Part shown: positions 1-4,945 of the stretch, piece by piece | Layout: the number at the start of each line of letters is the position of its first letter | Numbering within the stretch: the stretch's first letter is position 1 | DNA from: an archaeon | Lineage (GTDB): Archaea > Aenigmatarchaeota > Aenigmatarchaeia > CG10238-14 > SCSR01 | Reading direction: 5' to 3' | Assembly (NCBI GenBank): GCA_004297575.1 | Contig: SCSR01000040.1 | Location: 1-5,222, forward strand | DNA length: 5,222 nucleotides | Notes under the pieces: model-generated | The model's input: the letters and a program-made list of their open reading frames with translations, nothing else | Told to the model about the DNA's origin: nothing | Database searches by the model: none | Position numbers and translations under genes: made by a program

Positions 1-302
1 CCTAGTCCTAGCGTATCCGCCACTTTCATGTACCTGTCATGGACAAGAATCTTGTAATTATATGCAATAATCGAGAGTATGGAGGCCGCAAACGCAAACC
101 CGAGGTACTCTATGTGGGTGATTGCATATGGAATGTTCGCCAGAGTGATATCACGGATGACTCCGCCAGCGATTGCCGTCGCTATTCCGACTATGAACAG
201 GCCGAAAACATCCAGCTTTTTCTCAACACCATTGGAAACGCCTGCAAAGGCAAATGCGATGATACCTATCCTGTCGAGGATGAAGATGAGCTGTTCGAGC
301 AT
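1..302 (-). CDS. TRIC / UPF0126 family cation channel, N-terminal part (runs off left edge)
   Basis: Partial gene; only the first 100 codons are in the window. The translation reads MLEQLIFILDRIGIIAFAFA at the start. It has a hydrophobic helix at about residues 5-24, a glycine-rich helix carrying GGVIRD at residues 46-51, a third helix at about 64-82, and then DTLGLG at the cut edge, where the second three-helix repeat of the family begins. The Gly-Gly-x-x-Arg-Asp signature and the 'D-x-x-G' repeat starts are typical of prokaryotic TRIC-type (UPF0126) membrane proteins. These have about 200 residues and seven helices and conduct monovalent cations such as K+. An in-frame ATG also exists at 323, seven codons upstream. 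However, the minus-strand TATA element (331-338) lies only about 10 bases from it, while it lies about 27-32 bases from the ATG at 302, so 302 is preferred. The family is fairly certain; the physiological role here is inferred. Confidence 0.85.
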   Translation of the reverse strand, partial: MLEQLIFILDRIGIIAFAFAGVSNGVEKKLDVFGLFIVGIATAIAGGVIRDITLANIPYAITHIEYLGFAFAASILSIIAYNYKILVHDRYMKVADTLGL

Positions 303-330
303 TGTATCTAAATAACTTTCCATTAATTGA

Positions 331-338
331 TATATAAA
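331..338 (-). promoter_or_regulatory. TATA box of the TRIC-family gene
   Basis: On the minus strand this reads TTTATATA. Its centre is about 32 bases before the ATG at 302, so a start site about 26 bases downstream would leave a leader of only a few bases and no Shine-Dalgarno. The alternative ATG at 323 would lie upstream of the predicted transcription start, which decides the start choice. Confidence 0.55.
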
Positions 339-352
339 CGCTGGTCGATACC

Positions 353-360
353 TTTATATC
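353..360 (+). promoter_or_regulatory. TATA box of the 122-residue membrane protein gene
   Basis: TTTATATC is centred about 26 bases before the ATG at 383, the usual archaeal TATA-to-start distance. No Shine-Dalgarno lies between it and the ATG, so a leaderless mRNA is predicted. Together with the minus-strand TATA at 331-338 it forms a compact divergent promoter of about 80 bases. Confidence 0.6.
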
Positions 361-382
361 AGGTTTTTCCCAAATAGTCTTT

Positions 383-751
383 ATGGCGCTCAAAGTCAAG
401 AAGACTAAGACCATACAGCAAGTCGGTGAATGGGCGTTCATCGTTGGTGTAATTCTAGCCATATTAGTTGGCCTAGTACAGATACCACAAATTCCAGTCG
501 AGACTGTAGCAACTGTGCTCATAGTCCTGGGAATCTTGGTTGGTATAATTAACATCAGCGAGAAGAATGCTCATGACTTCCTATTGGCAACAATCGCACT
601 GTTGGCAACAAGCTCTGCAGGATTTGCAGGAATCCAGTCACTGCCTGTAATCGGCGGTTACTTGGGTCCGATACTAGCAAACATAGCAGCGTTCGTTGCT
701 CCTGCTGCAGTAATAGTAGCATTGAAAGCAGTGTATGAATTGGGAAAATAG
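383..751 (+). CDS. Small four-helix membrane protein, function unknown
   Basis: 122 residues. After a short basic N-terminus (K4, K6, K7, K9) come four hydrophobic segments at about residues 17-35, 40-57, 65-84 and 98-117, separated by short loops. Conserved-looking features are GEW at 15-17, ILVGIINISEK at about 51-61, LPVIGGYLGPIL at about 87-98, and a last helix with AFVAPAAVIVALKAVYEL. There is no catalytic motif, signal-peptidase site or metal ligand cluster. From memory, proteins of this layout recur as 'hypothetical' in DPANN archaeal genomes; I cannot verify that here and know no function. The start is supported by a TATA box 26 bases upstream and no competing start. The gene stands alone in its direction and is followed by T-rich sequence, so it is probably monocistronic. 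The positive-inside rule puts the N-terminus in the cytoplasm. Confidence 0.8.
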   Translation: MALKVKKTKTIQQVGEWAFIVGVILAILVGLVQIPQIPVETVATVLIVLGILVGIINISEKNAHDFLLATIALLATSSAGFAGIQSLPVIGGYLGPILANIAAFVAPAAVIVALKAVYELGK

Positions 752-756
752 GAAAA

Positions 757-776
757 TTTTTGATTTTTTGATTTTT
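757..776 (+). terminator. Oligo-T terminator after the membrane protein gene
   Basis: Three T-runs of 5, 6 and 5 bases follow the TAG stop within 26 bases. Archaeal RNA polymerase terminates on such T-tracts without needing a hairpin. The tract lies in the short convergent gap between this gene and the TrmB-like gene. Confidence 0.6.
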
Positions 777-781
777 AATTA

Positions 782-800
782 TACGCCGACATTCGGCATA
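782..800. other. Short inverted repeat in the convergent gap
   Basis: GCCGA-CAT-TCGGC (785-797) is a perfect 5-bp stem with a 3-base loop. Two further A:T pairs extend it across one mismatch. It lies just 3' of the minus-strand regulator stop (806-808) and may form a hairpin at the end of that transcript. On the minus strand it is followed by mixed A/T bases rather than a clean T-run, so calling it a terminator would be speculative. Confidence 0.3.
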
Positions 801-805
801 CGGGC

Positions 806-1519
806 TTACAGTTCCTTTTTGCCTACCGACCATAGCAGCTTGAAATGGTCGCGTATGAAATTCACGAAGAATTCCGAGTCGGAGAATATCATCGACTCCT
901 CGTCCCACACTATGGCACTCTTGTCATCATACACGCCAGCCCTCGCCTTCAGATGCTTGCTGTCAATGAACTTCATGTCAATGTTATTTTTAGTGAACAC
1001 CTCTGCCCTGCTTCGGGTCTGAGGCTCGTTGTTTGCTATGATCTTCACATCCACGGACTTTTTCTTCAGCTTGACTATCTCCCTGCTTGCCCTGGATACC
1101 AACGACAGGTTGTTCGCGATTATGTACAGAGACTTTTCAGCCTTGAGCGCCTTAGTGAATTGGTAGAGCATCGAGTTGATCCTGCTCTTGCCCCTGATAA
1201 TCCATATGTTATCCTTGTGCTTTGCTCCTGCAGTCTCATGAAGGCTGGCCAAAAATGTTTTTGCATTCTCGAACTTGTCCATCAAGAGTTTCTCGATGAA
1301 AATCGGGTTGATCGGCGAATAAAGGGTAACCTTGTCTTGGACCGTGTTCACAAACCCCTTGTTGTTCAGGTTTTCGAGGATTTCGTAGATTTTCTGCCTT
1401 GGAATCTGAGACTCTTTCGCAAGCTCGGACGCCCTACACACCCCGAGTCTGGCAAGGGTAAGGTACGCCTTCTCTTCATAGTCGGTAAGCCCGAGTATCT
1501 TCAATGGTGTGTCTGACAC
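806..1519 (-). CDS. TrmB-like transcriptional regulator (HTH plus PLD-like C-terminal domain)
   Basis: 237 residues from a GTG start. Residues 8-60 form a winged HTH of the TrmB type: LKILGLTDYEEKAYLTLARL, then ASELAKESQIP, then the recognition helix RQKIYEILENL and NNKGFV. YSPINPIFIEKLL (67-79) leads into a helical linker of about 20 residues, likely for dimerisation. Residues 105-231 resemble the phospholipase-D-like fold regulatory domain of this family, with SLYIIANN at 130-137, VDVKIIANN at about 156-164, AIVWDEESMIFSDSEFF at about 202-218 and a closing FKLLWS. It is much shorter than the sugar-sensing TrmB (about 340 residues) and closer in size to TrmBL2-like members, so a sugar ligand is not assured. 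A frame extension to GTG 1561 would place the TATA box (1541-1548) inside the coding region. The GTG at 1519 lies about 26 bases from that box, so it is preferred and a leaderless mRNA is expected. It is probably the protein acting at the adjacent palindrome; that is inference. Confidence 0.88.
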   Translation of the reverse strand: MSDTPLKILGLTDYEEKAYLTLARLGVCRASELAKESQIPRQKIYEILENLNNKGFVNTVQDKVTLYSPINPIFIEKLLMDKFENAKTFLASLHETAGAKHKDNIWIIRGKSRINSMLYQFTKALKAEKSLYIIANNLSLVSRASREIVKLKKKSVDVKIIANNEPQTRSRAEVFTKNNIDMKFIDSKHLKARAGVYDDKSAIVWDEESMIFSDSEFFVNFIRDHFKLLWSVGKKEL

Positions 1520-1540
1520 TATAGTTAATACACTCCTTTC

Positions 1541-1548
1541 TTTTATAA
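1541..1548 (-). promoter_or_regulatory. TATA box of the TrmB-like regulator gene
   Basis: On the minus strand this reads TTATAAAA, centred about 26 bases before the GTG at 1519. The position supports the shorter start and a leaderless transcript. The palindrome at 1553-1571 lies immediately upstream, over the expected BRE side. Confidence 0.6.
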
Positions 1549-1552
1549 GGTT

Positions 1553-1571
1553 TGTCACCACCAGGGTGACA
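1553..1571. promoter_or_regulatory. Palindromic operator between divergent promoters
   Basis: TGTCACC-ACCAG-GGTGACA is a perfect inverted repeat with 7-bp arms and a 5-base spacer. It lies between the TATA box of the regulator (1541-1548, minus) and that of the surface-protein gene (about 1578-1587, plus), upstream of both. Its half-site resembles the TATCAC/GTGATA arms of the Thermococcales TrmB-family motif (TATCAC-N5-GTGATA), though the equivalent gap here is 7 bases rather than 5. The neighbouring TrmB-like gene is the obvious candidate binder. In Thermococcales, family binding upstream of BRE/TATA usually activates, so activation is a reasonable guess. The palindrome itself is seen; the binder and direction of control are inferred. 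Confidence 0.7.
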
Positions 1572-1577
1572 GAAAAG

Positions 1578-1587
1578 CCTTTTCTGA
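1578..1587 (+). promoter_or_regulatory. Core promoter (BRE/TATA-like) of the surface protein gene
   Basis: CCTTTTCTGA lies about 27-28 bases before the ATG at 1611 and is preceded by the A-rich GAAAA (1572-1576), which could act as BRE. It is a weak TATA match. It is called because of its position and because a matching GAAAA-N3-TTTT arrangement recurs before the gene at 4198. A weak core next to an operator fits activator-dependent transcription. Confidence 0.45.
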
Positions 1588-1610
1588 TATGCTTTACATG
1601 TGGCTATTTG

Positions 1611-4067
1611 ATGTACGGTAGAGACACTTTCATAGCCTGCTTCACCTTTGTCGCGGTTGCTTTACTGATGCCTTTGTCATATGCAGACGGTGTGCAAATA
1701 AACGCTACCCGCATCGGCACGCATAATGTGCCCGAGGCTTCTGGAATCGCGGCATCGCATAATTATCCAGGCATATATTGGATGATTTCTGACTCTGACA
1801 ATCCGCCGATTCTTTACGCAGTCAGCCCAAACGGGACGGCTGTAAAGAATGTCTGGGTGGATATGACAAACAAAAGCGTGACGAATATCGATTGGGAAGA
1901 TTTGGCAATGGATTTGGATAACAACATATGGATAGGGGACATAGGCGACAACGGGGGTTCAAGGAGTTCGTATGTGCTTTACAAGTTCAAAGAGCCGTAT
2001 CCTTACAGCGGCATAGAAAGCCTACCTGTGACCGAATATCGTTTTGTTTATCCTGACGGCAACAGGAATGCGGAATCCATGTTTGTATGGAACGGCATAC
2101 CTTACATAATTGCCAAAGAATCGTTGGCTGTTTACAAATTTCCAGAGTTGAACTCGAGCAAAACTGTCACACTGCAACAGATTGCCACGTTCAAAGAAAG
2201 CGGATATACCCTTACCGGCGCGGCTATCGCGCGCAATGGCTTGATGCTGGCTATTATCAATGACGCGAACGATACTCATTGGATATTCGAAAGGGGCGCG
2301 TATACGGACATTGCGGACTTTTTCAACTTCCCGACAAAGCAGTACAAGATCCAGTTCCCCAACGGCGGCGGGGAGGGCATAGGGTTTGTGAACGGATATG
2401 ACATTATTGTCACCAGCGAAGCGGGAGGAATGTGGCGGGTGAATAGAGACCAGTACGAGAATGCACAGCCACCTATCACGTCGTCTCTCATCGTAGATAG
2501 CCCGATAAATACGACATACTCTCCGACTGAAAACTTTAATACTGTCCTATTGAGCTTTTCAGCATCGGGGGCGACCAACTGCTGGTATGAGCTTGACAAT
2601 GTCAGATATGATTCCAGTTGTTCGGTCTCGACACGCCTCACACTTCAGCCTGGCAGCCACATGTTGCTTGTATCTGCAAATACCAGCACAGGCATACTTA
2701 ATGTTTACAGGGAATTCGATTTTGTCTCTTTTGCATCAAACTTTACTGTGATCAGTCCGCTGAATATGACTTATGACACGACTGTCACTATAATGTTTGA
2801 TGTCACAAACCCGCTCAACTGCTGGTACAAGCTCAACGGAGTAAACCATGACTTGGATTGCACGTCATCGACAACCCTTTCATTGCAGCCTGGAAATTAC
2901 AACATTACGATATTTGCTAACACCACTGCAGGCATATTCAAGGAATACAGGGAGTTCTATGTCGCAGCCAATCCTGACACAAACGATTCCATTCCTGGAC
3001 CAAACGGGCCAATATTCGTTCAAACTACCAAGTTCACAGGAGAAACAACAAACCTTGCATCCATGAGCCAACACGATCTGGCGAATGCGTCTCTGGTGCT
3101 CCATGTGCCTGGGACAGGAAAGATCAGGTTCCTCGAGCCCATCAACTTCACCAAAATCATTGACGCGGACAATTACAAGCTGCAGTTCGAAGGCTACGAT
3201 TATGATGTGGCAAACGAAACCACAATAAGCGTGAATGGGCAGAATGTGACGTCATTGCCTGTGAGCAATACCCCTGCAAACAATGATGTGTACGTTCCTA
3301 TCACAGTTGACATTACAAAGCTTGTCCAGCCTGGAAGCAATACAATAGTTTTCACGCAGAACTCCGGATACTCCAAGATCAGGAACTTCAATGTCACAAG
3401 AATGGGCGACAATATATTCAGCAGTGCTCCGGCCATGGAACCGTCCAACACAACAAAGACCATCAGCTATACTTTTAATGCAAATTCCACGTATAGGTTG
3501 AATCTGGACGCATATGTCAGCATTTCCCGTTATCGCATCGAAGTCAACAGTGACGCATTGCCTTTCATGAACAAGCCCGCAAGGCTGGTTTTCGAACATG
3601 TGTCTTTAGACAACCCGATGATACTTAGGGACGGCGCGCCATGCCAAGGCTGCGTCCTTGAGAAATACAACAAGACAGATGGATTTTTGATGTACAGGGT
3701 GCCGGGATTTTCTGTTTATACTGTTGAAGAGACGCCTGTGCCTCCAGTCCAAGGCGCGTCAGGCGCAGCTGTAAGTGCAGGCGGAGGAGGCAGCGGTATG
3801 GCATTGATTATCACTCCGCAGGTATCTACAACCACGACCACCACACAGACTTCACAAATGGACACGGATAGTGTGCTGGATTTGGATCAACAGACCAACG
3901 AAACGCTGTACTTCCCAAGCGACAATTCCACAAGCCTAGAGGCATCGGTGCCGATCATAAACTATTATTGGATAATTTTGGTAACAATATCGTCCTCGGT
4001 AGTGTTCGTGTTATATCTCCTGAGGTCGGCAATCTCCAAAAGGCTGCTAAGATTTGCCAAGTCGTAA
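1611..4067 (+). CDS. Secreted, membrane-anchored multidomain surface protein (beta-propeller, Ig-like repeats, C-terminal TM)
   Basis: 818 residues. The frame is open from 1509, but the ATG at 1611 begins a clear signal peptide (residues 1-25: MYGRD, hydrophobic core, then LSYADG) and lies at leaderless distance from the core promoter. Residues about 27-285 resemble a bacterial secreted beta-propeller type, with SGIAASHNYPGIYWMISDSD, then IDWEDLAMD (D94-D97 core), then WIGDIGDN (G109-N114), then YPDGNRNAES and a closing GEGIGF and TSEAGGMWRV. I see no assignable active site. Two Ig-like repeats follow (about 290-453), each with a Cys pair (C324/C337, C404/C417). A probable beta-sandwich follows at about 470-610 (SVNGQ, DITKLVQPGSNTIVF). 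Next is a module seen in archaeal surface proteins (PARLVFEHV, NPMILRDG, C678-x2-C681, VPGFSVYTV). The C-terminus has a GGGGSG linker, Thr run T740-T745, one TM at about 785-805 and a basic tail. More than 20 N-x-S/T sequons suggest heavy glycosylation. Sugar binding or hydrolysis is plausible but unproven. Confidence 0.85.
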   Translation: MYGRDTFIACFTFVAVALLMPLSYADGVQINATRIGTHNVPEASGIAASHNYPGIYWMISDSDNPPILYAVSPNGTAVKNVWVDMTNKSVTNIDWEDLAMDLDNNIWIGDIGDNGGSRSSYVLYKFKEPYPYSGIESLPVTEYRFVYPDGNRNAESMFVWNGIPYIIAKESLAVYKFPELNSSKTVTLQQIATFKESGYTLTGAAIARNGLMLAIINDANDTHWIFERGAYTDIADFFNFPTKQYKIQFPNGGGEGIGFVNGYDIIVTSEAGGMWRVNRDQYENAQPPITSSLIVDSPINTTYSPTENFNTVLLSFSASGATNCWYELDNVRYDSSCSVSTRLTLQPGSHMLLVSANTSTGILNVYREFDFVSFASNFTVISPLNMTYDTTVTIMFDVTNPLNCWYKLNGVNHDLDCTSSTTLSLQPGNYNITIFANTTAGIFKEYREFYVAANPDTNDSIPGPNGPIFVQTTKFTGETTNLASMSQHDLANASLVLHVPGTGKIRFLEPINFTKIIDADNYKLQFEGYDYDVANETTISVNGQNVTSLPVSNTPANNDVYVPITVDITKLVQPGSNTIVFTQNSGYSKIRNFNVTRMGDNIFSSAPAMEPSNTTKTISYTFNANSTYRLNLDAYVSISRYRIEVNSDALPFMNKPARLVFEHVSLDNPMILRDGAPCQGCVLEKYNKTDGFLMYRVPGFSVYTVEETPVPPVQGASGAAVSAGGGGSGMALIITPQVSTTTTTTQTSQMDTDSVLDLDQQTNETLYFPSDNSTSLEASVPIINYYWIILVTISSSVVFVLYLLRSAISKRLLRFAKS
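2484..2968 (+). repeat. Tandem Ig-like domain repeat inside the surface protein
   Basis: Two units of about 80 residues with a period of exactly 240 bp at the cysteines (codons at 2580 and 2820; 2619 and 2859). Shared protein landmarks are NCWY followed by L, the second Cys 13 residues after the first, LxLQPG, ANT, and G followed by YREF. At DNA level CAACTGCTGGTA is identical in both units, and TACAGGGA(A/G)TTC is nearly so. The intra-repeat Cys pairs may form disulfides outside the cell. The first unit runs to about 2730 and the second to about 2968. Confidence 0.75.
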
Positions 4068-4068
4068 A

Positions 4069-4105
4069 TTTTTCTAGTTTCGTCTCCCATACATGGGAAA
4101 TTTTT
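4069..4105 (+). terminator. Terminator region after the surface protein gene
   Basis: A T5 run directly follows the stop codon (4069-4073). It is followed by an inverted repeat TCCCAT-AC-ATGGGA (4085-4098) and a second T5 run (4101-4105). The bases AAATTTTTC occur twice, at 4066-4074 and 4098-4106. Either T-run could stop archaeal polymerase, and the hairpin plus second run resembles an intrinsic terminator. The call is positional. Confidence 0.5.
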
Positions 4106-4115
4106 CAAATCATAT

Positions 4116-4134
4116 TGTCACCACCACAGTGGCA
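4116..4134. promoter_or_regulatory. Degenerate second copy of the palindromic operator
   Basis: TGTCACC-ACCAC-AGTGGCA keeps the left arm and four of five spacer bases of the perfect palindrome at 1553-1571. Its right arm has two changes. The distance to the downstream core promoter is the same as in the first copy (6 bases to the TATA-like block, 21 centre to centre), and the joining bases are alike (GAAAA). This suggests the 4198 gene is controlled by the same regulator as the surface protein, with weaker or asymmetric binding. Binding is inferred. Confidence 0.6.
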
Positions 4135-4140
4135 GAAAAC

Positions 4141-4150
4141 ACTTTTATGG
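4141..4150 (+). promoter_or_regulatory. Core promoter (TATA-like) of the winged-helix gene
   Basis: ACTTTTATGG, preceded by GAAAAC as a possible BRE. A start site about 26 bases downstream (near 4172) would leave a leader of about 26 bases containing the Shine-Dalgarno at 4185-4190. This contrasts with the leaderless starts predicted for most other genes here. Confidence 0.5.
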
Positions 4151-4184
4151 TCCATCCATCAATTGGTTAGTCCGAGAAAAACCA

Positions 4185-4190
4185 GGGAGG
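4185..4190 (+). promoter_or_regulatory. Shine-Dalgarno of the winged-helix gene
   Basis: GGGAGG sits 7 bases before the ATG at 4198. It fixes that start over the in-frame ATG four codons later. It is the only strong, well-spaced Shine-Dalgarno in the window. Confidence 0.75.
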
Positions 4191-4197
4191 AAAAACA

Positions 4198-4521
4198 ATG
4201 AATGGATTGATGACAAGGCGCAAAAAGCCAAAAATCGTACGAAGCCAAATGCTGATGGATGCAGACCTGAGCAAGCCGGAAAGGATGGTAATGTGGTCGA
4301 TGCATCTCGGCGTAACCGATCTCGACATGCTTGCGGATACTGTGAAGCTTACAAAATACGAGATCATGAACATGCTGGAGATATTGGAAAGCAAAGAAAT
4401 GTGCCATACGGACGGAGAGGGAGGGTTTATGCTGACACGGCAGGGTATGGAGAGGCTGTATGAAAAGAGGAACGTGTTGCACATAACCGTCGGCTGTGAG
4501 CCGTCTGCAGTAATTATTTGA
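4198..4521 (+). CDS. Small methionine-rich winged-helix DNA-binding protein, function unknown
   Basis: 107 residues. A basic N-terminal arm (TRRKKPKIVR, 6-15) precedes a compact winged helix. A helix at about 25-38 (SKPERMVMWSMHLG) is followed by LDMLADTVKLTKYEIMNMLEILESKEM (about 42-68), which fits an HTH with its recognition helix at about 52-65. Residues 69-80 (CHTDGEGGFMLT) fit the wing, and RQGMERLYEKR the closing helix. The overall pattern is MarR/TrmB-like, but there is no ligand domain. Methionine is unusually common (13 of 107 residues). It is transcribed alone from a promoter carrying the second operator copy and has a good Shine-Dalgarno. Its last 8 bases overlap the 3' end of the convergent aIF5A gene. 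It could be a secondary regulator in the same circuit, or the true binder of the palindrome. I do not recognise a named family. Confidence 0.75.
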   Translation: MNGLMTRRKKPKIVRSQMLMDADLSKPERMVMWSMHLGVTDLDMLADTVKLTKYEIMNMLEILESKEMCHTDGEGGFMLTRQGMERLYEKRNVLHITVGCEPSAVII

Positions 4522-4897
4522 GCTGCTTCAACGTCTTTATCCCGACGACTTCGTAATAATCAGCTTCCCCACCAGCGATCACCTGGTTCTTTCTCTCGTC
4601 AGGTATCTCCAGCTCAAACTGCTCGTAATTCTCCATGTCCATCAGCTGCGCACGGCTTCCCGTAACTGCAAGGACCTGCGCGTTCTTCTTCAAAACCATC
4701 GGAACCTCGACCGGCTCGTGCGCCGGGGCTATCAGGCTTCTTCTGGTGTTGTCCAGGATGCCAATCGCTTCCAGTCGTACCTTGGCATGCCCGTGCTTTC
4801 CGCTGGTGCTCACCTGCACCTTTTCTACACGGCACGGAGAGCCGTCAATCATTACAAAACCGTTTTCCCTCAGGTCTTTTATTGTTGTTGCACCCAA
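4514..4897 (-). CDS. eif5A: Archaeal translation factor aIF5A (hypusine-containing)
   Basis: 127 residues, close to the usual archaeal length. It assists peptide-bond formation and release at stalled ribosomes in the cytoplasm. The N-terminal SH3-like domain (about 1-68) carries the invariant loop STSGKHGHAKVR, in which K34 is the lysine modified to (deoxy)hypusine; IDGSPCRV precedes it and AIGILDNTRRSLIAP follows. The OB-fold domain (about 70-127) includes TGSRAQLMDMENYEQFEL and ends in VVGIKTLKQLK. The start is TTG at 4897, chosen because the family N-terminus begins just there, no ATG or GTG is available in frame close upstream, and GGTGAT lies 3 bases before it. The gene follows the histone on the same strand and has its own TATA-like element. 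Its stop overlaps the winged-helix gene tail-to-tail by 8 bases. Confidence 0.95.
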   Translation of the reverse strand: MGATTIKDLRENGFVMIDGSPCRVEKVQVSTSGKHGHAKVRLEAIGILDNTRRSLIAPAHEPVEVPMVLKKNAQVLAVTGSRAQLMDMENYEQFELEIPDERKNQVIAGGEADYYEVVGIKTLKQLK

Positions 4898-4900
4898 ATT

Positions 4901-4906
4901 ATCACC
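4901..4906 (-). promoter_or_regulatory. Shine-Dalgarno deciding the TTG start of aIF5A
   Basis: On the minus strand GGTGAT is complementary to the AUCACC part of the 16S rRNA tail. The gap to the TTG is only 3 bases, which is short, but pairing through this more 3' part of the anti-Shine-Dalgarno makes a short gap acceptable. It supports initiation at the unusual TTG. Confidence 0.5.
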
Positions 4907-4934
4907 AAATCGATTACTAAATTTTGTACTTGGT

Positions 4935-4944
4935 CTTATTTATT
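4935..4944 (-). promoter_or_regulatory. TATA-like element of aIF5A
   Basis: On the minus strand AATAAATAAG begins two bases past the histone stop codon (4946-4948). A start site about 26 bases downstream (near 4913) would give a leader of about 15 bases containing the GGTGAT site. Co-transcription from the histone gene is also possible, because no clear T-run separates them. Confidence 0.45.
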
Positions 4945-4945
4945 G

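Noticed and set aside
39..315. Two overlapping plus-strand open frames of 78-90 codons at the left edge
   Set aside because: The minus strand encodes the N-terminal half of a TRIC-family protein with the GGVIRD signature. The plus-strand frames are shadows.
845..1516. Long open frame of 223 codons on the plus strand
   Set aside because: It lies antisense to the TrmB-like gene, which has clear family motifs and a promoter. The plus-strand translation shows no recognisable domain.
1509..1610. N-terminal extension of the surface protein upstream of the ATG at 1611
   Set aside because: The extension runs through the divergent promoter and the palindrome, and it would bury the signal peptide 34 residues inside the protein.
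2022..3599. Several minus-strand open frames of 74-121 codons within the surface protein gene
   Set aside because: They are antisense to a continuous, domain-rich reading frame and show no family features or promoters of their own.
1553..4134. The two TGTCACC elements as ends of a mobile element or CRISPR repeats
   Set aside because: They are in the same orientation, flank an intact host-like gene with no transposase, and keep a fixed distance to core promoters. An operator explains them better.
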